Positions 52,759-62,870 of a DNA stretch of 64,000 nt are shown one piece after another. A program made the position numbers and the translations under genes. This stretch comes from Hymenopellis radicata (Eukaryota; Basidiomycota; Agaricomycetes; Agaricales; Physalacriaceae): contig JADNRX010000047.1 of the NCBI GenBank assembly GCA_015501595.1, forward strand, positions 62,001 to 126,000, given 5' to 3'. Below the pieces are notes generated by a model. That model made no database searches. It saw nothing but the letters and a program-made list of their open reading frames with translations, and was not told the origin of the DNA. Each line of letters opens with the position of its first letter. Position 1 is the first letter of the stretch.

Positions 52759-55482
52759 CTGTTATTGAGTTGGTGCCTCCAGCCTTGAATTTTTGGGATA
52801 AGCTGGGCCTTGGCCCTCGGAGTGGCAAGAAGGACATTCAAGCGTTCTTTACGTTTGACGTGTCACAGGAAGACATTTCACATATCGCGAGAGATTGGCT
52901 GTCGGCGCTGCATACGGCTTATGAGGTTGGTGTCCTTGTTAGATTCACGGGGAAATGCTCATGTTCTTTCTAGGCAAAGCATTTCGGCAAAGTCTCTCCA
53001 GGGAGAAGCGACTTCTGCGATGACGGGATCGTGAAAATGCGGTACGATTCGGCGCTGCGGAAAAGCTTCGGTGAGTGTCTCTGTATTTACCATTTTACCG
53101 TGTTAAATTGTGTGTAGATGCTTTTGTCACCGGCATTCCCGAACCTCCTCCGAGAACGAACATAGTTGTCTTCATTCTGACGCCCATCACCACGATGCAT
53201 GTTCAGTCGCCTGTGATGCGACAGCTTTTCTCTGTCGTCCGGAAAGCATCCAAGGCTTCCGACTCTCACATTCTCTTTCAGTTCATTCCCGAACAGATAC
53301 TACTGTATACTTTAATTCAATTCGTCAGGCCATGTGACGTGTGACTGGCCTGACGAAAATTTGAATTCGTCAGATTACTATATGCGGTAATAGCCGCCGC
53401 GGCGGAGCGGCGGCGGGAGGACGGCGGGGGCCCCGCCGGGCCAGTTTTCGCGAAATTTTGAGTGACAAGTGTGACATTTCGTCAAATCCAGGTCGCCTGT
53501 GACCTGTGACTGACGAATTGATTAAAAGTCTACAGTACGATCGGAGTATAGCAGTCACCTTGACAGTCTATGCTTGTCTTTGTACGACCGTATCCTCGTC
53601 CCCGTCATCCGCTCCATGTCACGGAAATTGTTCCAGATCGGGGAGGTGAAGAAGCACCTGGAGGATCCTGCTTTTGTTCTTGCCCGAACGCCCCAACAGT
53701 CGAAAGTCATTTATAGCCCGCTCAAGACAGAGTCGCCTTCTGTGAGCCTCGATGTGATGGAGAAGGGAACGTTCCTCCATGTCGGGTATGCGATAAGCGA
53801 TTGTGGTAAATGGCTCTTTGCTTCATGTGTTGATCAGCGTGGTGAAGGGCATGACCTGGGAGTGTGGTTGACTGTGAAGGGCGGAGGAGGTGATCCGGAT
53901 ACTGAGGTGGATGAGATGACATTCCTCGTTTCGAAAGTGTGGGACTTCACTTCGCGGTTTGCCAAGCGTGCAAATATTGAGTGGAGGATTGTCATTGCCA
54001 AGCTGGGGTCGATGGAGGAACCTGAGTTGGATGGTATGTTACTTCCCCTTTGTTTTGTCGAGCTGAAACTGACGGTTCACGTTAGCTTGGACTTCCCATC
54101 TCGAGAACGGCGCTTATGAGCCCACGGAAATGGGACCCGTTCATGTTTCTATAGTGTCGGTTGACCCATCCACGCCGTGGATGTTCACTTCGCGGCCAGA
54201 CTTTGATTCCTCTCCCCCACACTCAAAACCTGTTGGCCGATCCGTTTCGATGTCGAGCTCGAAACCTTCCAAGAGCACGTCCAACCCCGTCTTCATGGAC
54301 GTCTCGGCTACCACCTACGCATTATTCCAACACTCGCCATTGCCCGTGTCTGTCCCGCCGACGTCTGCAGACATGGGCCTAGACAGCAGACACATACCCG
54401 ATCCCTCGCCGGCCCATGGGGGTGACTCCGATAGCGCGTCCATGGAACTCGGACACGAGGAATACCCGCATACCCTCCCTCTCGTCCCCCACGCCAGCTC
54501 TACCCTCATCCGCGTTCCGTCCTCCGGCTCGTCGACGATGCTGCACGTGCATCTCCTGCACAAGATCCGCTCCGTGGGGTGTGCGTACCCCGCTGCAGAC
54601 TACCAGCAGCTCCTGCGCGACATCACGCATTCCTACTTTGCGCTCTCCGTGCTCTCTGCTGCGAAGCGAAGCAGTATTCGTCGTGGGACGATAAATCCTA
54701 TTTTGCCGTGTCACCTTGCTGCGGTGGAGGCTATGAAGGCTGTGGCGGTCATTGATGCTGTTGAATAGCCAGCCAGCCAGCCCCCCCTTTTTTTTCATGT
54801 TTGCTATCTTGCATTCTTTGTGTTGTAATGTTCACGCTTGTTTTTTGCTTGCATTTGATGACAGTATTGCATGTATCATTAGCATTTATCCATTATATGA
54901 TGTCGGGACGCTTTTCTGTCTTCCGCGGACCCAAATTGGGCCAGGTGACCGCGTTCATGAGTGCCGAAAATCGTTGATGAGCCTTTCAAGTGACTTAGCA
55001 GATGGACATTGTACCTACGTGGCGCCAATGTCGCCTACACTACACCCTATTCCGCTGAGCAAGGATACTTATTTAAAACAACCAGTTTACAGTCAAAGTC
55101 AGTATAAGAGCTTAATGTCTATACCTGCGCTTACAAACGCCTCAAACATAGCCGCGTGCTCCAGCCGTTCGACTTCACTTGCCTTCTCGTTCATCTGTAC
55201 TCGAAGGTCAACTTTTGAAAGGCGCGCAATGCTGTCCGACTGAGCAGAACGCGATTGGACAAACTGTTGCACCCTTTTCAATTGCTTTGGAAGCACCGCG
55301 AGCGTAAGGACCTTCAGCGCCGGGACTGGACGATCCAATGCACCCTCGGGTATTGTGGACAGAAAGTCGAGGATGGACATCGAAAGGGGCCCATGCCCAA
55401 CAAGGTCAAAGACGTTTAGCTGCATGACGCTGAGATCCTTTTGTAACGAAAGGAGTTCCATGAGGAGTGTGTCGTCAATTTT
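52755..55482 (+). pseudogene. MED13 C-terminal copy 2, MITE-interrupted
   Basis: Starts inside the MED13 exon coding EAVIELVPPALNF with no promoter or start of its own. A MITE splits the exon between EQIL and RSEYSS and introduces stops. Downstream exons, the true MED13 stop (54766-54768) and the 3' flank are intact. Not expected to make protein unless transcribed through from copy 1. Confidence 0.9.
53303..53535. mobile_element. Tc1/mariner-type MITE, 233 bp, in array copy 2
   Basis: TA duplicated on both sides (53301-53302 and 53536-53537). The uninterrupted site GATACTACGATCGG is seen in copy 1 near 50804. Terminal inverted repeats of about 26 bp: CTGTATACTTTAATTCAATT then CGTCAG on the left; CTGTAGACTTTTAATCAATT then CGTCAG from the right. 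The core holds a GC-rich imperfect palindrome (GCCGCCGCGGCGGAGCGGCG). No coding capacity. TA target plus terminal repeats point to Tc1/mariner; the TIR family itself was not matched to a known element. Confidence 0.9.
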
Positions 55483-55486
55483 GAGG
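55025..55486 (-). pseudogene. Inverted F-box fragment, array junction 2
   Basis: Copy of the fragment at 52297-52758, displaced by exactly 2,728 bp, no difference noticed. Confidence 0.9.
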
Positions 55487-58210
55487 CTGTTATTGAGTTG
55501 GTGCCTCCAGCCTTGAATTTTTGGGATAAGCTGGGCCTTGGCCCTCGGAGTGGCAAGAAGGACATTCAAGCGTTCTTTACGTTTGACGTGTCACAGGAAG
55601 ACATTTCACATATCGCGAGAGATTGGCTGTCGGCGCTGCATACGGCTTATGAGGTTGGTGTCCTTGTTAGATTCACGGGGAAATGCTCATGTTCTTTCTA
55701 GGCAAAGCATTTCGGCAAAGTCTCTCCAGGGAGAAGCGACTTCTGCGATGACGGGATCGTGAAAATGCGGTACGATTCGGCGCTGCGGAAAAGCTTCGGT
55801 GAGTGTCTCTGTATTTACCATTTTACCGTGTTAAATTGTGTGTAGATGCTTTTGTCACCGGCATTCCCGAACCTCCTCCGAGAACGAACATAGTTGTCTT
55901 CATTCTGACGCCCATCACCACGATGCATGTTCAGTCGCCTGTGATGCGACAGCTTTTCTCTGTCGTCCGGAAAGCATCCAAGGCTTCCGACTCTCACATT
56001 CTCTTTCAGTTCATTCCCGAACAGATACTACTGTATACTTTAATTCAATTCGTCAGGCCATGTGACGTGTGACTGGCCTGACGAAAATTTGAATTCGTCA
56101 GATTACTATATGCGGTAATAGCCGCCGCGGCGGAGCGGCGGCGGGAGGACGGCGGGGGCCCCGCCGGGCCAGTTTTCGCGAAATTTTGAGTGACAAGTGT
56201 GACATTTCGTCAAATCCAGGTCGCCTGTGACCTGTGACTGACGAATTGATTAAAAGTCTACAGTACGATCGGAGTATAGCAGTCACCTTGACAGTCTATG
56301 CTTGTCTTTGTACGACCGTATCCTCGTCCCCGTCATCCGCTCCATGTCACGGAAATTGTTCCAGATCGGGGAGGTGAAGAAGCACCTGGAGGATCCTGCT
56401 TTTGTTCTTGCCCGAACGCCCCAACAGTCGAAAGTCATTTATAGCCCGCTCAAGACAGAGTCGCCTTCTGTGAGCCTCGATGTGATGGAGAAGGGAACGT
56501 TCCTCCATGTCGGGTATGCGATAAGCGATTGTGGTAAATGGCTCTTTGCTTCATGTGTTGATCAGCGTGGTGAAGGGCATGACCTGGGAGTGTGGTTGAC
56601 TGTGAAGGGCGGAGGAGGTGATCCGGATACTGAGGTGGATGAGATGACATTCCTCGTTTCGAAAGTGTGGGACTTCACTTCGCGGTTTGCCAAGCGTGCA
56701 AATATTGAGTGGAGGATTGTCATTGCCAAGCTGGGGTCGATGGAGGAACCTGAGTTGGATGGTATGTTACTTCCCCTTTGTTTTGTCGAGCTGAAACTGA
56801 CGGTTCACGTTAGCTTGGACTTCCCATCTCGAGAACGGCGCTTATGAGCCCACGGAAATGGGACCCGTTCATGTTTCTATAGTGTCGGTTGACCCATCCA
56901 CGCCGTGGATGTTCACTTCGCGGCCAGACTTTGATTCCTCTCCCCCACACTCAAAACCTGTTGGCCGATCCGTTTCGATGTCGAGCTCGAAACCTTCCAA
57001 GAGCACGTCCAACCCCGTCTTCATGGACGTCTCGGCTACCACCTACGCATTATTCCAACACTCGCCATTGCCCGTGTCTGTCCCGCCGACGTCTGCAGAC
57101 ATGGGCCTAGACAGCAGACACATACCCGATCCCTCGCCGGCCCATGGGGGTGACTCCGATAGCGCGTCCATGGAACTCGGACACGAGGAATACCCGCATA
57201 CCCTCCCTCTCGTCCCCCACGCCAGCTCTACCCTCATCCGCGTTCCGTCCTCCGGCTCGTCGACGATGCTGCACGTGCATCTCCTGCACAAGATCCGCTC
57301 CGTGGGGTGTGCGTACCCCGCTGCAGACTACCAGCAGCTCCTGCGCGACATCACGCATTCCTACTTTGCGCTCTCCGTGCTCTCTGCTGCGAAGCGAAGC
57401 AGTATTCGTCGTGGGACGATAAATCCTATTTTGCCGTGTCACCTTGCTGCGGTGGAGGCTATGAAGGCTGTGGCGGTCATTGATGCTGTTGAATAGCCAG
57501 CCAGCCAGCCCCCCCTTTTTTTTCATGTTTGCTATCTTGCATTCTTTGTGTTGTAATGTTCACGCTTGTTTTTTGCTTGCATTTGATGACAGTATTGCAT
57601 GTATCATTAGCATTTATCCATTATATGATGTCGGGACGCTTTTCTGTCTTCCGCGGACCCAAATTGGGCCAGGTGACCGCGTTCATGAGTGCCGAAAATC
57701 GTTGATGAGCCTTTCAAGTGACTTAGCAGATGGACATTGTACCTACGTGGCGCCAATGTCGCCTACACTACACCCTATTCCGCTGAGCAAGGATACTTAT
57801 TTAAAACAACCAGTTTACAGTCAAAGTCAGTATAAGAGCTTAATGTCTATACCTGCGCTTACAAACGCCTCAAACATAGCCGCGTGCTCCAGCCGTTCGA
57901 CTTCACTTGCCTTCTCGTTCATCTGTACTCGAAGGTCAACTTTTGAAAGGCGCGCAATGCTGTCCGACTGAGCAGAACGCGATTGGACAAACTGTTGCAC
58001 CCTTTTCAATTGCTTTGGAAGCACCGCGAGCGTAAGGACCTTCAGCGCCGGGACTGGACGATCCAATGCACCCTCGGGTATTGTGGACAGAAAGTCGAGG
58101 ATGGACATCGAAAGGGGCCCATGCCCAACAAGGTCAAAGACGTTTAGCTGCATGACGCTGAGATCCTTTTGTAACGAAAGGAGTTCCATGAGGAGTGTGT
58201 CGTCAATTTT
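55483..58210 (+). pseudogene. MED13 C-terminal copy 3, MITE-interrupted
   Basis: Same as copy 2 with the same lesion; MITE at 56031-56263. Includes MED13 stop at 57494-57496. Confidence 0.9.
56031..56263. mobile_element. Tc1/mariner-type MITE in array copy 3
   Basis: Same insertion as in copy 2, carried along by amplification of the unit rather than by new transposition (same site, same TA duplication). Confidence 0.9.
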
Positions 58211-58214
58211 GAGG
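57753..58214 (-). pseudogene. Inverted F-box fragment, array junction 3
   Basis: Third and last copy of the 462-bp fragment. Copy 4 ends before the position where a fourth would begin. Confidence 0.9.
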
Positions 58215-60488
58215 CTGTTATTGAGTTGGTGCCTCCAGCCTTGAATTTTTGGGATAAGCTGGGCCTTGGCCCTCGGAGTGGCAAGAAGGACATTCAAGCG
58301 TTCTTTACGTTTGACGTGTCACAGGAAGACATTTCACATATCGCGAGAGATTGGCTGTCGGCGCTGCATACGGCTTATGAGGTTGGTGTCCTTGTTAGAT
58401 TCACGGGGAAATGCTCATGTTCTTTCTAGGCAAAGCATTTCGGCAAAGTCTCTCCAGGGAGAAGCGACTTCTGCGATGACGGGATCGTGAAAATGCGGTA
58501 CGATTCGGCGCTGCGGAAAAGCTTCGGTGAGTGTCTCTGTATTTACCATTTTACCGTGTTAAATTGTGTGTAGATGCTTTTGTCACCGGCATTCCCGAAC
58601 CTCCTCCGAGAACGAACATAGTTGTCTTCATTCTGACGCCCATCACCACGATGCATGTTCAGTCGCCTGTGATGCGACAGCTTTTCTCTGTCGTCCGGAA
58701 AGCATCCAAGGCTTCCGACTCTCACATTCTCTTTCAGTTCATTCCCGAACAGATACTACTGTATACTTTAATTCAATTCGTCAGGCCATGTGACGTGTGA
58801 CTGGCCTGACGAAAATTTGAATTCGTCAGATTACTATATGCGGTAATAGCCGCCGCGGCGGAGCGGCGGCGGGAGGACGGCGGGGGCCCCGCCGGGCCAG
58901 TTTTCGCAAAATTTTGAGTGACAAGTGTGACATTTCGTCAAATCCAGGTCGCCTGTGACCTGTGACTGACGAATTGATTAAAAGTCTACAGTACGATCGG
59001 AGTATAGCAGTCACCTTGACAGTCTATGCTTGTCTTTGTACGACCGTATCCTCGTCCCCGTCATCCGCTCCATGTCACGGAAATTGTTCCAGATCGGGGA
59101 GGTGAAGAAGCACCTGGAGGATCCTGCTTTTGTTCTTGCCCGAACGCCCCAACAGTCGAAAGTCATTTATAGCCCGCTCAAGACAGAGTCGCCTTCTGTG
59201 AGCCTCGATGTGATGGAGAAGGGAACGTTCCTCCATGTCGGGTATGCGATAAGCGATTGTGGTAAATGGCTCTTTGCTTCATGTGTTGATCAGCGTGGTG
59301 AAGGGCATGACCTGGGAGTGTGGTTGACTGTGAAGGGCGGAGGAGGTGATCCGGATACTGAGGTGGATGAGATGACATTCCTCGTTTCGAAAGTGTGGGA
59401 CTTCACTTCGCGGTTTGCCAAGCGTGCAAATATTGAGTGGAGGATTGTCATTGCCAAGCTGGGGTCGATGGAGGAACCTGAGTTGGATGGTATGTTACTT
59501 CCCCTTTGTTTTGTCGAGCTGAAACTGACGGTTCACGTTAGCTTGGACTTCCCATCTCGAGAACGGCGCTTATGAGCCCACGGAAATGGGACCCGTTCAT
59601 GTTTCTATAGTGTCGGTTGACCCATCCACGCCGTGGATGTTCACTTCGCGGCCAGACTTTGATTCCTCTCCCCCACACTCAAAACCTGTTGGCCGATCCG
59701 TTTCGATGTCGAGCTCGAAACCTTCCAAGAGCACGTCCAACCCCGTCTTCATGGACGTCTCGGCTACCACCTACGCATTATTCCAACACTCGCCATTGCC
59801 CGTGTCTGTCCCGCCGACGTCTGCAGACATGGGCCTAGACAGCAGACACATACCCGATCCCTCGCCGGCCCATGGGGGTGACTCCGATAGCGCGTCCATG
59901 GAACTCGGACACGAGGAATACCCGCATACCCTCCCTCTCGTCCCCCACGCCAGCTCTACCCTCATCCGCGTTCCGTCCTCCGGCTCGTCGACGATGCTGC
60001 ACGTGCATCTCCTGCACAAGATCCGCTCCGTGGGGTGTGCGTACCCCGCTGCAGACTACCAGCAGCTCCTGCGCGACATCACGCATTCCTACTTTGCGCT
60101 CTCCGTGCTCTCTGCTGCGAAGCGAAGCAGTATTCGTCGTGGGACGATAAATCCTATTTTGCCGTGTCACCTTGCTGCGGTGGAGGCTATGAAGGCTGTG
60201 GCGGTCATTGATGCTGTTGAATAGCCAGCCAGCCAGCCCCCCCTTTTTTTTCATGTTTGCTATCTTGCATTCTTTGTGTTGTAATGTTCACGCTTGTTTT
60301 TTGCTTGCATTTGATGACAGTATTGCATGTATCATTAGCATTTATCCATTATATGATGTCGGGACGCTTTTCTGTCTTCCGCGGACCCAAATTGGGCCAG
60401 GTGACCGCGTTCATGAGTGCCGAAAATCGTTGATGAGCCTTTCAAGTGACTTAGCAGATGGACATTGTACCTACGTGGCGCCAATGTC
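58211..60488 (+). pseudogene. MED13 C-terminal copy 4, MITE-interrupted
   Basis: Last unit; the MITE at 58759-58991 has one substitution (TTTTCGCAAAATT). It ends with CCAATGTC at 60481-60488 and then runs into unique sequence (ATCAGGAAAAGC), which is presumably the original downstream flank of MED13. Confidence 0.9.
58759..58991. mobile_element. Tc1/mariner-type MITE in array copy 4
   Basis: Third copy of the same insertion, differing from the other two by one G-to-A change near 58906. Confidence 0.9.
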
Positions 60489-60898
60489 ATCAGGAAAAGC
60501 ACTTTGGCGTCTGGTTGACTTAAGTTTAGATCCCTATGTTCTGGTTGACCCAAGGAGCCTAAGTTGCCAGGGACAACTCGGGATAACTTTAAGCAACTTA
60601 AAGATCAGCCTTCTGCAAAAGTTGCTGTAAGTCCTCAAGAGTTAACTCAGGCATCACCCTTCTACTGAAGTTGCTGCAAGTTCTCAAGAGGTAACTTGAG
60701 TATGTGCCATATCATTGAAAATTTGAAATAGCTCCAATCAACTTCATGCATTGATGTAATACACAGTTGAACTCCAGTCATCATATTTCAGCTTCAAACT
60801 ACTTCAATTCAGCAATATAGAGTTAAGTACTTTAGATACATATAGTAATGATGTACGACGAGCTAAGCTGCCGGAGGCCCGCTTCTTCTAATCAATAG
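60489..60898. other. Probable original MED13 3' flank with a short tandem repeat
   Basis: AT-richer than its surroundings. From about 60605 to 60705 a unit of about 50 bp (AAGTTGCTG-AAGT-CTCAAGAG and following) occurs twice, with more single AAGTTGC/GCAACTT words upstream. No gene; no convincing transposon ends. Confidence 0.5.
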
Positions 60899-61373
60899 TC
60901 AAAAGGTATACAGGTTCAACTTTTGGTCGAAGGCATGCTGCTGGTTCAATGCCTCCTGCCACTCCTTGTTAAGTACGAGGTGCTTCCGGGGCTGTCGTAC
61001 GGTCAGTAGCGGTCTGGGAAGAGCAGAGGAGCCTACAGCACGGATACTGAAGAAGAGGGCAGCACTATCAGAGAGGCTGACGAGCACGCCGCCAAGGACC
61101 TTAAGGCCGTCGCTGGTCTTGCTTACAGGTGTGCGCGCGCCATGAGGACCAGATGAGACGTAGTATGCTGCTCGTTGTCAGTACGGCTGCGGCTGGGGAA
61201 TGAGTGCGACACGAACCAGCTTTCTTCTCGTCAATGGTGAGGTCCTTCCAGCTCTTCTGGTCGAGCACCTCGAGCTGGGCGCGCACGCCGTCCTTCCTCG
61301 GCGGTAAATTCGTCCACATCGCCTCGACATTGGATAAGGGAGGTATCTGCTTTCGCGCTTCGGTTTCCGGGAT
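60899..61373 (-). CDS. Cytochrome c oxidase subunit IV/COX5-like protein, N-terminus not found
   Basis: Nuclear-encoded subunit of mitochondrial complex IV. Three exons: 61217-61373, 61037-61167 and 60899-60991, with GT-AG introns of 49 and 45 nt. Conserved blocks: PPLSNVEAMW, SWKDLTIDEKKAAYYVSSGPHGARTPVS, the membrane helix VLGGVLVSLSDSAALFFSIRA and LNKEWQEALNQ...DQKLN. Two oddities: no targeting peptide or start codon could be joined upstream of 61373, and around 61270-61300 the expected TAEEG block is read out of frame (LPPRKDG instead), as if a -1 and a +1 change compensate. It may be a decaying duplicate of a true COX5 gene elsewhere, or its first exon may lie near 61.4-61.5 kb. Confidence 0.7.
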
Positions 61374-62080
61374 ATAATTTCGGGCTCTGATTCCGATGCC
61401 GGCTCTTGTAGAGATGGATCATCACGGACTACCTCTTCATGATGCACAGATTCATCGTGTTCGTGGGAGTGTGTTGAACACATAGGATAGACACAGAGCG
61501 GCTTTTCCCGGCTGTGATTTTCTACATCAGCTACTGGTGCACAAGTTGATAAAGAAAGACATACGGACGCGGAACTATTACGGACTATCGTAAGTTCAGT
61601 GAAGGTGAGTTGTCGTGTTCTGATTTCTCGGCGACAGGGAGGCTCTGCCTCGTCGTGGATTATGAGTTTCCGTAGTTGGTTTGTGGACGTGGATCTGCCG
61701 ATTTGAAGGAGTTCGTTCGACCTCTGCGTTTAGCTCCGTGCGCTACCAGGTCATCGTCGCTGTCTTCCTCGATTCTGGGTGCTCGTAATCGTCTTCATCC
61801 TCAGCGAGTTTCACAGTCGTCCTCCTGCGTGAACGCATCGAGCCCGAAGCTTTTGATCGCGCACTCGTACTGCCCGCCTTCGCTGAATGCCAAATCAGCG
61901 TCAGCACCTTGAGCAGCATGAAATGAATAACACTCACAAGAATTGGATAGTCCACCAACTTGTAGCTGACGAAATCACAACATCGCGACATATCATCTCG
62001 TGATGTTGGGCGAAACGGGCAAACATATACTTATGATGACCGAGAATATGACATTCACAACGACCAGTAGAGACAGTAGG
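61374..62080. other. Uncertain region upstream of the COX5-like gene
   Basis: A minus-strand frame ends in Glu/His-rich sequence (HSHEHDESVHHEE, 61430-61483) and may include the missing first exon of the COX5-like gene, but no mitochondrial presequence was recognised. Nothing else is supported. Confidence 0.4.
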
Positions 62081-62870
62081 GCGCGGGGCCTAATCCAGCC
62101 TCTTGAAGCCCGTCGCCGTCTTCTCGAAGCGTTGCTGCTCCGTCCTGGAGGCTTACGCGACGTCGCTCGGCGGGAGAGCAGAATGTAACAAAGTCGTCCC
62201 CACGGCTGCCGGAAGCCGTTCTCGCGTGTTATCGATCCAAAAGGAAAGAAGACGAAGAAAAGCATCCAGAGAGGACTCAGCAAACCGAGACACTGATATG
62301 AGATTTGTCGTTGGAGAGGGTGTCATTGTGGTCCGTGCAGCCTTGCGGGTTGACGCGTCTCGTTGCCGCGAGAGCCGCAGCGTCAAGTCCTGAGTCGTCG
62401 TACGCTGCCTCGCCGGGGCTTACGCGTCAATTAAAAGGAAAAAAGTAAGAAGAAATACGCACAGATTGAGGCTGGATGCGTCCGCGACGCCTTGCAGCCC
62501 GAAATCCGACTCATTGCCTCGTTGGAGGCACCAACATGACGGCGCGGGGGCTAATCCAGCCTCTTGAAGCCCGTCATCATTTTCCTGAAGCGCTGCTGCT
62601 CCGTCCCGGAGGCTTACGCGACGGCGTCGCTCACTGGAAGAGCAGAACGCAAGCTAGTGCTGCCGAGAGCCGTTCTCGCATATCAAACATCGCCGCTTCG
62701 GGTCAAGGCCAATGGCAGGAATGGACGACGAGAGCCTAGTATACATAAATGAGAATTAATTCAAAGAGAAAATAAATCAAACAATACACACCTTTGGCGC
62801 TGGACGCGTCCGCGGCGCTGTCCAGCTTACCCACTCGTTGGAGACATGGAGGTCCCGGAGGCTTACGCGT
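62081..62870. repeat. Decayed tandem repeat region
   Basis: Block A (62081-62189) and block B (62541-62655) share GCCTCTTGAAGCCCGTC, GCGTTGCTGCTCCGTCC/GCGCTGCTGCTCCGTCC and GGAGGCTTACGCGACG. A shorter piece (GTCCCGGAGGCTTACGCG) follows at 62853-62870. Between them TGGATGCGTCCGCGACGCC (62470) and TGGACGCGTCCGCGGCGCT (62798) repeat, each near a CTCGTTGGAG word (62518, 62835). Period is about 320-460 bp. No intact frame spans a unit. A minus-strand hydrophobic stretch (62000-62090) could be a lost membrane segment. Origin unknown. Confidence 0.65.

Larger units (their letters stand above)
50262..60488 (+). repeat. MED13 3'-half tandem array, four copies
   Basis: Copy 1 runs 50262-52754 (2,493 bp, no MITE). 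Copies 2 and 3 are 2,728 bp each (52755-55482, 55483-58210). Copy 4 is cut short at 60488. The 235-bp size difference is a 233-bp MITE plus its TA duplication. Copies are almost identical: one G/A change (ATCGCCAC in copy 1, ATCACCAC in copies 2-4) and one change inside the MITE of copy 4 were noticed. Each junction contains an inverted F-box fragment. Confidence 0.95.

Noticed and set aside
52371..52841. 156-aa frame fusing antisense MED13 sequence to an F-box C-terminus, present in three junctions
   Set aside because: The first 28 codons are antisense to a MED13 exon; no promoter; a chance fusion at a rearrangement joint. Kept as a pseudogene fragment.
52770..54768. MED13 array copies as independent genes
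   Set aside because: They start mid-exon without promoter and carry a MITE with stops in an exon.
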